The notes: generated from the letters alone by a model not told the origin. A stretch of 50,129 bases of DNA from Ruminiclostridium sp. (GCA_017465545.1 JAFTVY010000068.1:1-50129); one strand, 5' to 3'. Positions 6,244-14,587 are shown, counted from the stretch's first letter. A program made the numbers and translations.

Positions 6244-8691
6244 TTGCTGTTACAACACGAAAAGAACCATAGTACTTATGATACTCAGGCGTACTACGTT
6301 ATAAAAATAGACGGAAATACAATCAATCAGAGTGAAAATACCGTTTTCAGGGGACTTGGTGCCATAAGCGGAAATAATTCTTCCCGTCTGCTTATGGATT
6401 ATAAAGTCAAGAATCCCGAAAGCTATTGGCGGATTATGAATCTTCTCTTTAAGCCTGACTACGGTGCAGGGCTTTCTCATATAAAAATCGAATTCGGTAG
6501 CGACGTAAACTCTTCGTCAGGCACCGAACCGTCTATAATGAGAACCGAAGACGAAAAAGCTGACGTTACAAGGGGTGCAGGCTTTACGATTGCCGCCGAT
6601 GCACTTTCTATAAATCCCGATATTACAATAGACCTTCTCCGCTGGAGTGAGCCTCTGTGGGTAACAAACGCCTTTAAAATCAGCAAGGAAGAAGGCTATA
6701 AAGCACGCTATAAGTGGTATAAAGCCGCAATAGACAATGCCTATGATATATACGGAATAAAATTCACGCATATCAGCGCTGATGCAAACGAAACCTCAGA
6801 GGCTGATGCCGACTGGATAATTTACTTTTCAAAAGCCTTGAAATCCGAAATTGACAGCCGATACGATTACAGTAAAATAAAAATTATAGCTTCAGACGAA
6901 ATCGGAAGCTGGACTGTTTCAAAGGCTATGATAGAAAACGAAGAACTGAGGAATTCAGTTGATATTATAGGCGGGCATTACAGCACGTGGACGGACGAAA
7001 ATACAAAGAAGCTGAATACGGTTTACGGTAAAGAAATATGGTATTCCGAAGGTATAGCATCAACAAATATTTCAAAGCTTGCCGTAAACAGTAACAAAAG
7101 CGGTATAAACGGCGTTAACGGAGCTCTTGACGTATGCAACCGAATAATAAACGGATACTACAACGGAAAAATGACAGCATATGAATATCAGCCTGCCGTT
7201 GCGGCTTATTATTCAGGGGTAAAGTATTTTCCGAAATCTCTTATAAATGCCCAGAATCCCTGGAGCGGATATTTTGAAGCAGACTGCGGAATATGGACCT
7301 CTGCGCATTTTACTTATTTTATAAAAAACGGCTGGAGATATATAGACAGCGCCTGCTTTGGTGATGGTAAAGAAAATCATTCCATTACAGACACTACAAA
7401 TAACTATATGACGGCTACTGATATCGATAGCGGAGATTATTCCGTAGTTATATGCAATGACAGCGATAAGCCGAGATATTACAGCTTTGTAGTTGAAAAT
7501 ATGAAAAAAGCGGCTTCTCCCGTTTACGTCTGGGAAACAAGGGGGCCTGACGATAATCAGGAATATGATGAGAATTACTTCAGAATTATCAATATGTTAA
7601 CGCCCGTTGCTATAAATGAACAATACCACTATTCCCTTTGTGTAAAGCCTTTTTCTATCATTACGGTCACCACACTTAAAAAGCAGGCTGATAAATACAT
7701 ACATAATTGCTCTTGTAAGGATATTCCCCTTGACATAAATTATTCTGACAGCTTTGGCTATTCCGATGAATTTCTTTCAGCAAGAGGTAACGCACCCCTT
7801 TATACAACCGATTACGGTGGAGCCTTCGAAGTAGAAAAGGTAAACAACAGCAAGGTGCTTATGCAAAAAATCACTGCAGATAACAAGCCTGTCGACTGGC
7901 GTTACAGAACAACTCCCTTCCCTATCACCTCTCTTGGTGACGACAGATGGTGCAATTATTCAGCGATGATAGATTTCAAGCTTGCAGATAGCGACGAAAG
8001 CAACTACGTATCTTTTGCGGTACGTTATCTTGTTGCTGAGGCTGACACTATACATTCAGATAATGGCTACACGTTCAGAATTCATCCGTCAGGAAAATGG
8101 CTACTTAATAAAAATACGTCTACAGTAGCAGAGGGTATTATAAAGGATTTTGACTATTCCATTTGGCATACAATAAAAATTACTGCAAACAAAAAGCTTA
8201 TCCACGTATATTCGGATGACGTTGCAATAACCGAATTTGCAGATGAAAAAGGGTATGCACATTCAGGTAGAGTAGCAATCGGTAGCGGATTATTCAATAA
8301 TATATTTGATAATCTCAGAATCTACCCTATCGAAAATGCTCAAGCGACCGTTACAAGGCTTGATGATCACGACTCAGCTATTTCTTACAAAGGTCGCTGG
8401 ACAAGAACAGTACCTGACAGCTACCTTAATTTCAATCGTACAACTTCCCGTTCCGAAGAGGAAGACGCTGAAATGGAGTTTAATTTTATCGGTAATCATT
8501 TTGCTATAATCGGTAAAACAGAAAATGCCGTTATTGAAGTTTTTATAGACGGCAATTTTTTTGAAACTATCAAGATAGAACCTACAGACGTAAGACAATG
8601 CAGTTACTCTGCAGATATAAGCTACGACAATCATTCTGTCTTAATTAAAGTAAAGAGCGGTAATTATACCGTTGACGCTATAGAATATTAA
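6244..8691 (+). CDS. GH59 family glycosidase (beta-galactocerebrosidase-like) with C-terminal accessory domains
   Basis: The 815-residue protein resembles animal galactocerebrosidase: FRGLGAISGNNSSRLL, LLFKPDYGAGLSHIKIE, SGTEPS and KIIASDEIGSW follow in the family order. The GH59 acid/base glutamate fits E183 in DANETSEAD and the nucleophile E269 in EIWYSEGIAST, so the enzyme should be active and remove terminal beta-galactose or a related sugar. After the catalytic barrel (about 30-330) comes a beta-sandwich, a LamG-like region (about 490-690) and a galactose-binding-like C-terminal domain (about 700-815). The start is TTG at 6244 with GAGGT upstream; no ATG precedes the conserved region. 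No signal peptide is visible, which is odd for such a domain set. A lipoprotein gene follows after 21 bp. Confidence 0.85.
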   Translation: MLLQHEKNHSTYDTQAYYVIKIDGNTINQSENTVFRGLGAISGNNSSRLLMDYKVKNPESYWRIMNLLFKPDYGAGLSHIKIEFGSDVNSSSGTEPSIMRTEDEKADVTRGAGFTIAADALSINPDITIDLLRWSEPLWVTNAFKISKEEGYKARYKWYKAAIDNAYDIYGIKFTHISADANETSEADADWIIYFSKALKSEIDSRYDYSKIKIIASDEIGSWTVSKAMIENEELRNSVDIIGGHYSTWTDENTKKLNTVYGKEIWYSEGIASTNISKLAVNSNKSGINGVNGALDVCNRIINGYYNGKMTAYEYQPAVAAYYSGVKYFPKSLINAQNPWSGYFEADCGIWTSAHFTYFIKNGWRYIDSACFGDGKENHSITDTTNNYMTATDIDSGDYSVVICNDSDKPRYYSFVVENMKKAASPVYVWETRGPDDNQEYDENYFRIINMLTPVAINEQYHYSLCVKPFSIITVTTLKKQADKYIHNCSCKDIPLDINYSDSFGYSDEFLSARGNAPLYTTDYGGAFEVEKVNNSKVLMQKITADNKPVDWRYRTTPFPITSLGDDRWCNYSAMIDFKLADSDESNYVSFAVRYLVAEADTIHSDNGYTFRIHPSGKWLLNKNTSTVAEGIIKDFDYSIWHTIKITANKKLIHVYSDDVAITEFADEKGYAHSGRVAIGSGLFNNIFDNLRIYPIENAQATVTRLDDHDSAISYKGRWTRTVPDSYLNFNRTTSRSEEEDAEMEFNFIGNHFAIIGKTENAVIEVFIDGNFFETIKIEPTDVRQCSYSADISYDNHSVLIKVKSGNYTVDAIEY

Positions 8692-8712
8692 TATCAGAAA
8701 GGATAAAACACA

Positions 8713-9615
8713 ATGAAAAAGATATCAATCTTTACAGCAATCGCAATCATTATTTCTGTACTTATTTCAGGCTGTGCGGGAACGTCTGAGACATCTTCGA
8801 CAGATAATTCGTCATCTGTCTCTGACAGCTCTTCAGAAGCTACAACGCCTGCAAGCAAGACAGAGACCGAGACACCCGAATCTTCGCTTGAAGAAAGCTC
8901 ATCTGATTCAGAAGAATCTTCAGAAGCTACCACAACACAGACAGAAAGTACCCCTGCACCCGAAACAACAACCACAGAAACAACTACGCCTGTACCCGAA
9001 ACTACTCCTGCTCCTGAGACTACTACAGCAGAAACCACTACTTCAGCACCCGTAACCGAAACCAAGGCTCCTGAAACAAACTCTGCAAAGCCTGATCCTA
9101 ACGCCGAATATTTCACAACGGTAATAGACGGTAATACAAGTATGGGTTGCTTTACCTACGAAGGTAAAAAGGGCGCATGGGCGCACCTTCTGAATCCATA
9201 TAATGCCGTATCGCTTTATTCACCCATATCACCCGGAAAAATGGCATCAGATACGGAAAATATCATAATATGCTTTAACGTAAGCGGGGTTACTGAAGAA
9301 ATTACAGCCTTCTGCGGTTTACTTGCCTACGGATGTGGAGAAGATGACGAGGAGCTTTCTGTATGGAACAATGACACCTATAATTCTCTTACAGGCGAAG
9401 ATTACGAATTCTCTATAACAACAGACGGCTATTATGAGATGGTTGTCCCCGTTTCAAAGCTCGCCGCAGGTCTTGACTACTGGGAGGGACTCAGCTACAC
9501 TTCTATTGTAGAAATTGCCTTCTACGGTGCAGAAGGAACCGATGACGCAGGCGAATATACGGGCGCTTTAAAGGATGGACTCTCCTTTGAATTCCTTGGT
9601 ATAATAGCTGAATAA
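8713..9615 (+). CDS. Lipoprotein with Ser/Thr/Pro/Glu-rich stalk and a C-terminal beta-rich domain
   Basis: The 300-residue protein has a lipoprotein signal peptide ending in LISGC (lipidated Cys about 20). A low-complexity stalk of about 110 residues rich in Ser, Thr, Glu and Pro (TTTETTTPVPETTPAPE type) follows. The final 150 residues, with TVIDGNTSMGCFTYEGKKGAWAH cut across two strands and EYEFS-like strands later, look like an all-beta domain that could bind carbohydrate; I do not recognise a named family. It follows the GH59 gene by 21 bp with AGAAAGGA upstream of the ATG, so it is probably in the same operon and displayed on the cell surface. It ends at a hairpin terminator (9626-9649). 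Confidence 0.75.
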   Translation: MKKISIFTAIAIIISVLISGCAGTSETSSTDNSSSVSDSSSEATTPASKTETETPESSLEESSSDSEESSEATTTQTESTPAPETTTTETTTPVPETTPAPETTTAETTTSAPVTETKAPETNSAKPDPNAEYFTTVIDGNTSMGCFTYEGKKGAWAHLLNPYNAVSLYSPISPGKMASDTENIIICFNVSGVTEEITAFCGLLAYGCGEDDEELSVWNNDTYNSLTGEDYEFSITTDGYYEMVVPVSKLAAGLDYWEGLSYTSIVEIAFYGAEGTDDAGEYTGALKDGLSFEFLGIIAE

Positions 9616-9625
9616 TATATAGAAT

Positions 9626-9649
9626 AAGCCTATGCATTTGCATAGGCTT
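9626..9649. terminator. Bidirectional hairpin between the lipoprotein gene and spoVM
   Basis: AAGCCTATGC (9626-9635) and GCATAGGCTT (9640-9649) form a perfect stem around ATTT. The T-tract is short on both sides. It separates the convergent carbohydrate locus from the end of the housekeeping operon. Confidence 0.7.
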
Positions 9650-9655
9650 TACTAT

Positions 9656-9739
9656 TTAGCTCTGCGTTTTTCTTATACCGAAAAACAATCTTAAAAATCC
9701 TGCTAACAATCTTGGTGTTTTATAAACTACGACCTTCAT
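9656..9739 (-). CDS. spoVM: Stage V sporulation protein SpoVM (27 residues)
   Basis: The peptide MKVVVYKTPRLLAGFLRLFF continues GIRKTQS. It aligns over its length with Bacillus SpoVM (26 residues): K-x-P-[KR]-x-L-[GA]-G-x-[VL]-R-x-[ML]-[LF]-G. SpoVM is an amphipathic helix that recognises the convex forespore membrane and anchors SpoIVA and the spore coat. Position supports the call: in Bacillus the order is prpC-prkC-rsgA-rpe-thiN-spoVM, and here it follows prpC-prkC-rsgA-thiN. GTGAGG lies about 9 bases before the ATG at 9739; the TAA is at 9656-9658. The key proline after K-T (position 9) is present. Too short for ordinary gene callers. Confidence 0.85.
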   Translation of the reverse strand: MKVVVYKTPRLLAGFLRLFFGIRKTQS

Positions 9740-9758
9740 ACTATGTAACCTCACTTTC

Positions 9759-9914
9759 TCAGCATATAAGAAGCCAGAGTCCGATTCCCATAAGCAGCAC
9801 AGCGAATAGAACCAGAAGCACCTCTGCAGAAAAGTGCGTAATACAGATAATTCCGCCTGCCACGGCGAGTATAAGAGCCGCTAATTTTCCGCAGTTGTTG
9901 TTATGACGCCTCAT
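9759..9914 (-). CDS. Small hydrophobic membrane protein (51 residues)
   Basis: The ATG at 9914 opens a 51-codon frame starting MRRHNNNCGKLAALILAVAG. It has a basic, asparagine-rich head and two hydrophobic segments (about 11-27 and 31-50), ending GIGLWLLIC. GGGAGG lies 7 bases upstream, a strong ribosome site, and the frame lies between thiN and spoVM in the same orientation, 19 bp before spoVM. It should be a small double-pass membrane protein; I know no function. Its ribosome site lies within the 3' arm of the hairpin at 9914-9967, so translation or transcription may be restrained by that structure. Confidence 0.65.
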   Translation of the reverse strand: MRRHNNNCGKLAALILAVAGGIICITHFSAEVLLVLFAVLLMGIGLWLLIC

Positions 9915-9967
9915 AGAAAAACCTCCCTGCCGCTTAAAGTTATTACACTTTATTCAGCAGAGAGGTT
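9914..9967 (-). terminator. Terminator/attenuator hairpin after thiN that also contains the next gene's ribosome site
   Basis: On the minus strand AACCTCTCTGCTG (9955-9967) pairs with CGGCAGGGAGGTT (9920-9932) as 13 bp with two G-U pairs. TTTTTCTATG follows. The GGGAGG in the 3' arm is the ribosome site of the 51-residue ORF, and the T-run is its spacer. The G-U pairs only work in the minus-strand RNA. Confidence 0.7.
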
Positions 9968-9977
9968 TTTTGTTACT

Positions 9978-10589
9978 TTATTTTTTTACAGTCAGAACAA
10001 ATACTGCGCCACTATGCACGGTTATAGTACAATCGGTATCGGTGAATTCGTTGCTGACGCCAATGGGAAAGGATTTTTTCATAGTAAAGTTCTCTACTTC
10101 ATATTCAGCGCCTTTTATGGAAACAACAGAGGAATCCGTATCAGAGAAAACCGATAAATATCTGCCGTTCTGAGGCTTTAAGGTAAGCTCAGACTCTTTT
10201 ACGTAATAAGCGCTACAGCTGTCCCCTGCTATCCGTGCTTTTATGCCCTGCTCCGACATATAACAAAGAGCTGAAAGATTCGCTATGCTGTGATCCATTC
10301 TTCCTGAAAAAGCCGAAAGAAGAGTTATATCCCTGTATCCTTCGGAAATAGCTGTCTTGATAGCAAGCATTGTGTCGGTATCATCCTTGTGTGTAGGAGC
10401 TTTTATAACCTTTACGCCAACGGGTACAGCTTCTATGCTGTCAAAATCCCCGATAACAAGCTGTGGTGTGACGCCTGCCGCCAAAGCCTTATCGTAACCG
10501 CTGTCAGCACATATGATATAGGAATCATCATCAATAGCTACGTCGTTAAAGGTTTCGGGGCCACCGCAGATAATATAACATTTTTTCAT
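9978..10589 (-). CDS. thiN: Thiamine diphosphokinase
   Basis: The 203-residue cytosolic enzyme transfers pyrophosphate from ATP to thiamine to make thiamine diphosphate. Recognisable motifs are IICADSGYDKAL, LVIGDFDSIE (metal-binding aspartates), HKDDTDTMLAIK and FSGRMDHSIANLSAL. The last third forms the beta-sandwich thiamine-binding domain. Length fits the bacterial family (about 205-215). It is 15 bp downstream of rsgA, as in the Bacillus prpC-prkC-rsgA-rpe-thiN order, but the rpe gene usually found between rsgA and thiN is absent here. ATG at 10589; a strong hairpin follows the stop. Confidence 0.93.
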   Translation of the reverse strand: MKKCYIICGGPETFNDVAIDDDSYIICADSGYDKALAAGVTPQLVIGDFDSIEAVPVGVKVIKAPTHKDDTDTMLAIKTAISEGYRDITLLSAFSGRMDHSIANLSALCYMSEQGIKARIAGDSCSAYYVKESELTLKPQNGRYLSVFSDTDSSVVSIKGAEYEVENFTMKKSFPIGVSNEFTDTDCTITVHSGAVFVLTVKK

Positions 10590-10604
10590 AAGCTACCCCT
10601 TTCT

Positions 10605-11504
10605 TTACTTGCTTTTAAATTCCCACTCATTGAGCTTGTCAGCTTCATCGTACATACGCTTATAGCTTTCATATCGGGAAATCTGTATTTTTCCTTCCTC
10701 TACGGCTTTGGTGATAAGACAGCCTTTTTCCTTCAGATGAACACAATCACGGAACTGGCATCCGCTCAGATACTCTTCGAATTCTCTGAAGGAATACTGT
10801 AGCTCATCCTTCGGGATAAATCCGTACTTGCTGACTTCCACCGTAGAAAAGCCGGGAGTATCCGCTATATACCCTCCATCGGGCAACGCATAAAACTCAA
10901 CCTGTCTTGTGGTATGTCTTCCTCTACCAAGCTTCTTGCTTATATCCCCCGTATCTGTTTTAAGGTCGGGAAATAATATATTCATAAGGCTCGATTTTCC
11001 TACACCCGAATTACCGATAAGTGCAGACGTTCTGCCCTTTATTTTTTTCTTTATGATTTCTATACCCTCGCCCGTGACGTTATCCATATAAATAACCTCA
11101 AAACCGCAGGAACGGTATATCTCAGCAAAGCTATCGCAATTTTCAAGGTCGGTTTTTGTAAGAATTATAACAGGTTCTATCCCTTTACTTTCAAAAATAG
11201 ATATAAGCTTATCCGTTATGAGCGTATTTGGTGCAGGATCGACTGCAGATGATACAATAAGTGCCATATCAAGATTTGCAATAGGCGGTCTGATAATGTA
11301 GTTTTTTCTTTCCTTGATTTCAGAAATAAGAGGAATATTATTCTCCTCTGTTGTAACAATTACGTTATCTCCTGCACTGGGAGAAATTTTGTTTTTTCTG
11401 AATATACCTCTGGCGTTACAAGTTAAAACGCCGTCGGTGGTAACTACTGTATAGTTACCTCCGACAGCTTTTGTTATAACGCCTTCAAAAAATTTCTTTT
11501 CCAA
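10605..11504 (-). CDS. rsgA: Ribosome small-subunit-dependent GTPase A
   Basis: The 299-residue protein is a circularly permuted GTPase: the G4 motif TKTD precedes G1 GNSGVGKSS and G3 DTPGFS. An N-terminal OB-fold (EGVITKAVGGNYTV) and a C-terminal zinc module (CQFRDCVHLKEKGC) complete the family layout. RsgA acts in late 30S maturation. The start is a TTG at 11504 with AGAGG inside the end of prkC; family similarity begins directly after it and no nearby ATG fits. It is 14 bp downstream of prkC, a conserved neighbour. Confidence 0.95.
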   Translation of the reverse strand: MEKKFFEGVITKAVGGNYTVVTTDGVLTCNARGIFRKNKISPSAGDNVIVTTEENNIPLISEIKERKNYIIRPPIANLDMALIVSSAVDPAPNTLITDKLISIFESKGIEPVIILTKTDLENCDSFAEIYRSCGFEVIYMDNVTGEGIEIIKKKIKGRTSALIGNSGVGKSSLMNILFPDLKTDTGDISKKLGRGRHTTRQVEFYALPDGGYIADTPGFSTVEVSKYGFIPKDELQYSFREFEEYLSGCQFRDCVHLKEKGCLITKAVEEGKIQISRYESYKRMYDEADKLNEWEFKSK

Positions 11505-11518
11505 AGACTTTGTACCTC

Positions 11519-13816
11519 TTATACAGATGCGGGAACGTCCTGCTGTTCGGGAGCGGGAGTATCCGTAGGCTCCGGAGCTGTGTCAGGAGTTGTATCGGGT
11601 GTAGTATCCGGAGTTGTGTCAGGTGTTGTATCGGGCGTAGTATCCGGAGTTGTGTCAGGTGTTGTATCGGGTGTAGTATCCGGAGTTGTGTCAGGTGTTG
11701 TATCGGGCGTTGTGTCCGGAGTTGTATCAGGTGTTGTATCGGGAGTTGTCGTTGTCTCAGGAGGCTCGGGAGTTGTTGTTTCAGGAGCCACGTAAACGAG
11801 CTTAGCGAAAAGCTCAGCCTTATATGAAAGGATATCCTGTTCGGGAGTTTCCTTTGTAAAGTCAACCTCTACTTCGAGAAGCTTACCGCTCAGAGTCTCA
11901 TCCTGAACGTTTGTAATCTTTACGATATACTTAATCTTTTCAGAACCCTTTACGTCGAAGGAAATGGTATCGCCTGCATTTACAGACATATCACGTTCTT
12001 CTTCCTTGAACTTTATGCCGTCCTTGAAATATTCAAATAAGAACGTGCCTGTATGCTCGATTCCTGAAGGAAGCTCAAACTCTATAGTTGTTTCGTTTAC
12101 TACAGCCTTACCATCACATACAGTAACCTCAATTTCAGTTTCCTGATTTACCATTGAGTTTTCATCAACGCTCTGCTTTATAATCTGTCCCTTTTCGTAT
12201 TCGTTGCTTGAACCGTAAATAACCTTTAAGATAAGCTTCTTCTCATCCGCAAGCGTCTGTGCTTCTTCTAAGGTCTTACCTACGAAATAGGGAACGTTGA
12301 CTACCTTTTCACCCTTACCAAGGCTGACGTAAACCTTGACCTCTGTACCCTGAGGTACCTTTGAGGTTGCACCGGGTTCGGTCTTGATTACGTATCCTTC
12401 GGGTATATCATCGCTTTCGGTCTTGATAAACTTAACCTTGAGATCCGATTTTTCAAGTTTTCGTTTAGCGTCCTCAGCATTCAGGTTGGTAAGGTTTTCG
12501 ATTTCAATCTGCCTGGGCCCGTTACTTACAATGATTGTGATTGTTGTAGACTTCTTGATGCTTCTGCCGGCAGGGGTGAGCTGCTCCATAACCTTGAATT
12601 CTTCAAATTCTGTGGACCATTCACGCTTTACCTCAAGCTTCATCCAGGGGTATTCAGCCTGTACCTGCTCGTAAGTCATATTGATAAGGTTAGGCATCGT
12701 CGTTTCATCAACGTTACCGCTGTCGGTAGGTATATTGTTCGTAACTATCTTGAAGATGAGCCATGCAGTCATAATAACGAAGACAGATGCAACAGCAAAA
12801 AGTATGGGAAGAAGCGGAGACTTTCTTTCTTCGATCTCATCATCCTCGTCGTCTTCGTATAAATCCTCGTCGTCTATTTCAGTAGCAAGTGCCGTAGTAG
12901 CCTTGTTGGTTTCTGTTTTGTCGGTCACCTTATCGAAATATTTTGTTGTGCCGTCTGTAGAGAAATACTTGTATTCAAAAACTATACTCGGATCCTTCTT
13001 GAATTCCTCGATATCGTTTATCATCTCGCCTGATGTCTGATAACGCTGTGAGGATTCCTTCTGCATAGCCTTGATAGTAATCTCTTCAAGACCTTCGGGA
13101 ATTGAAGGATTTATTTCTCTTGGCATTTTGGGTGGTGTCTGCATATGCTGAAGCGCAATAGCTACGGGTGTATCGCCATCGAAGGGCTTCTGTCCCGTGA
13201 GCATTTCGTAAAGCATTACGCCTACAGAATAGATATCGCTCTTTTCATCAGTTATTTCGCCTCTTGCCTGTTCAGGGCTGATGTAGTGAACGGAGCCGAT
13301 TGCCTTTTCGGAAAGAGTCTTGTCTGTTTCACGGTTAAAACGTGCAATACCGAAGTCCATGACCTTGATAGTGCCATCAGGGAGCATCATTACGTTCTGT
13401 GACTTAATGTCACGATGTACAATACCTCTGTCGTGAGCATGCTGTAACGCTCTTAAAATCTGTACAGTAAAATATACTGCATCCTTCCATTTAAGAACGC
13501 CCTGAAGCTTTATATACTCAGCAAGAGAAATACCATCTATGTATTCCATAACGATGAACTGTATCTGCTCACTGAATCCAACGTCAAATATCTTCACAAT
13601 GTTGGGGTGTGAAAGAAGGGCGATAGCCTTGGATTCGTTTCTGAATCTGCGTAAGAAGTCTTCGCTTCCTGCAAATTCGTTTTTCAGAATCTTTACCGCA
13701 ACGATTTTGTCTTCTGTAATGTCCTTGGCTTTGTAGATATCCGCCATTCCACCTGTACCGATAAGCTCTATCAGTTCATAGCGACCGTCAAGACGTTTAC
13801 CAATCATGTTATCCAT
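11519..13816 (-). CDS. prkC: PASTA-domain Ser/Thr protein kinase PrkC with an unusual DTTP-repeat tail
   Basis: The 765-residue protein has a cytoplasmic kinase domain (about 13-270): glycine loop GTGGMADIYK, Lys42, HRDIKSQN (134-141), DFG (154-156) and SPEQARGE. An acidic juxtamembrane stretch and one membrane helix (about 334-357) follow. Outside the cell are three PASTA repeats (about 372-577) that in this family bind muropeptides, a beta-rich region (about 580-685), and a tail of DTTP tetrapeptides encoded by 14 twelve-base units (11581-11748). PrkC/Stk1 kinases couple cell-wall state to growth and spore germination. It lies between prpC and rsgA, the conserved order. The DTTP tail is not part of the usual family architecture. 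Confidence 0.95.
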   Translation of the reverse strand: MDNMIGKRLDGRYELIELIGTGGMADIYKAKDITEDKIVAVKILKNEFAGSEDFLRRFRNESKAIALLSHPNIVKIFDVGFSEQIQFIVMEYIDGISLAEYIKLQGVLKWKDAVYFTVQILRALQHAHDRGIVHRDIKSQNVMMLPDGTIKVMDFGIARFNRETDKTLSEKAIGSVHYISPEQARGEITDEKSDIYSVGVMLYEMLTGQKPFDGDTPVAIALQHMQTPPKMPREINPSIPEGLEEITIKAMQKESSQRYQTSGEMINDIEEFKKDPSIVFEYKYFSTDGTTKYFDKVTDKTETNKATTALATEIDDEDLYEDDEDDEIEERKSPLLPILFAVASVFVIMTAWLIFKIVTNNIPTDSGNVDETTMPNLINMTYEQVQAEYPWMKLEVKREWSTEFEEFKVMEQLTPAGRSIKKSTTITIIVSNGPRQIEIENLTNLNAEDAKRKLEKSDLKVKFIKTESDDIPEGYVIKTEPGATSKVPQGTEVKVYVSLGKGEKVVNVPYFVGKTLEEAQTLADEKKLILKVIYGSSNEYEKGQIIKQSVDENSMVNQETEIEVTVCDGKAVVNETTIEFELPSGIEHTGTFLFEYFKDGIKFKEEERDMSVNAGDTISFDVKGSEKIKYIVKITNVQDETLSGKLLEVEVDFTKETPEQDILSYKAELFAKLVYVAPETTTPEPPETTTTPDTTPDTTPDTTPDTTPDTTPDTTPDTTPDTTPDTTPDTTPDTTPDTTPDTTPDTAPEPTDTPAPEQQDVPASV
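11581..11748 (-). repeat. 14 x 12-bp coding minisatellite in prkC, with a 36-bp higher-order period
   Basis: Fourteen consecutive 12-base units encode Asp-Thr-Thr-Pro repeats. Units alternate in a three-unit pattern (TGTCAGGTGTTG, TATCGGGYGTAG, TATCCGGAGTTG on the plus strand), giving a 36-bp higher-order repeat and suggesting expansion by slippage or unequal exchange. Unit length is a multiple of three, so copy changes keep the frame. Confidence 0.95.
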
Positions 13817-13858
13817 AAGATTTACCGTTCTCCTTTATATTTTTGTTTTTATCTTTAC

Positions 13859-14587
13859 TTATATTGAAACCACAGCAACAGTAACGTTATCTCTGCCGCC
13901 GTGTTTGTTGACGTAGTCAATAAGCTGATCACAGCATTTTGAAACTGCAGTATTGGCAACAATCTCCGCAATCTCGTTATCCTCAGCGTAGGAACTTAAT
14001 CCATCTGAGCAAAGAAGGAGCATATCCTCTTTTTTAACGTCAAGCTCAAAATAGTCGGGAGTAAGATACTCCATAACGCCTACTGCCTTGGTTATCTTGT
14101 TTCTGTCGGGATGCACCTTACTTTCTTCGTAGGTTATAATTCCCTTTTCAACAAGTCGTCTTATGTAAGTGTGATCCTTTGTAATCTGTTGCATATTGTC
14201 ATCAAAGAAAAAGTAGCATCTGCTGTCACCGACATTTATTATATAAGCTCTTTCATTATAAACGATTGCCGCAACGCAGGTAGTTCCCATACCCGCCTTG
14301 TTTGCATCTGCCAGAGCCATATCGTGTACGACGCTGTTTGCAGCCGTAACAGACGTAATCAGCAGATTTCTTATCTGATTTCTTGTTATGTCGGCACGAA
14401 AACCCTTTTCAAGTCTTTCCTTTACGAACTTTACCGTTGTAGCACTTGCCACGGCACCGGCGTTCTGACCGCCCATACCGTCACACAGAATAACCGCTAT
14501 AGCTCCGTCGGTAAGCTCTCCCGTCCAGACTGCATCCTGATTTTCCTGTCTGTAATTTCCTATATCCGTCTTTGAATAAACCTTCAT
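13859..14587 (-). CDS. prpC: PP2C-type Ser/Thr protein phosphatase (PrpC/Stp)
   Basis: The 242-residue protein shows the PP2C metal-binding motifs in order: TDIGNYRQENQDA, LCDGMGGQNAG, NVGDSRCYFF, LLCSDGLS and GGRDNVTVAV. These phosphatases reverse phosphorylation by the neighbouring PASTA kinase, encoded 42 bp downstream. Length is normal for the Stp1/PrpC family. The ATG at 14587 follows AGGGAGAACC. It is also close to rlmN (18 bp), forming the conserved rlmN-prpC-prkC-rsgA series in the middle of the large operon. Confidence 0.95.
   Translation of the reverse strand: MKVYSKTDIGNYRQENQDAVWTGELTDGAIAVILCDGMGGQNAGAVASATTVKFVKERLEKGFRADITRNQIRNLLITSVTAANSVVHDMALADANKAGMGTTCVAAIVYNERAYIINVGDSRCYFFFDDNMQQITKDHTYIRRLVEKGIITYEESKVHPDRNKITKAVGVMEYLTPDYFELDVKKEDMLLLCSDGLSSYAEDNEIAEIVANTAVSKCCDQLIDYVNKHGGRDNVTVAVVSI

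Noticed and set aside
8694-9116. Minus-strand frame rich in Ser, Gly and Val opposite the lipoprotein
   Set aside because: It is the reverse reading of the Thr/Pro/Glu stalk and has no convincing start context or neighbours.
11581-11748. Possible CRISPR array
   Set aside because: Units are contiguous, without unique spacers, and form part of a coding frame; no cas genes are present.
11485-11865. Long open frames on both strands over the prkC repeat, including a plus-strand SGVV repeat protein
   Set aside because: A 12-bp repeat without stops in several frames yields open frames automatically; only the minus-strand frame continues into a kinase with all family motifs.
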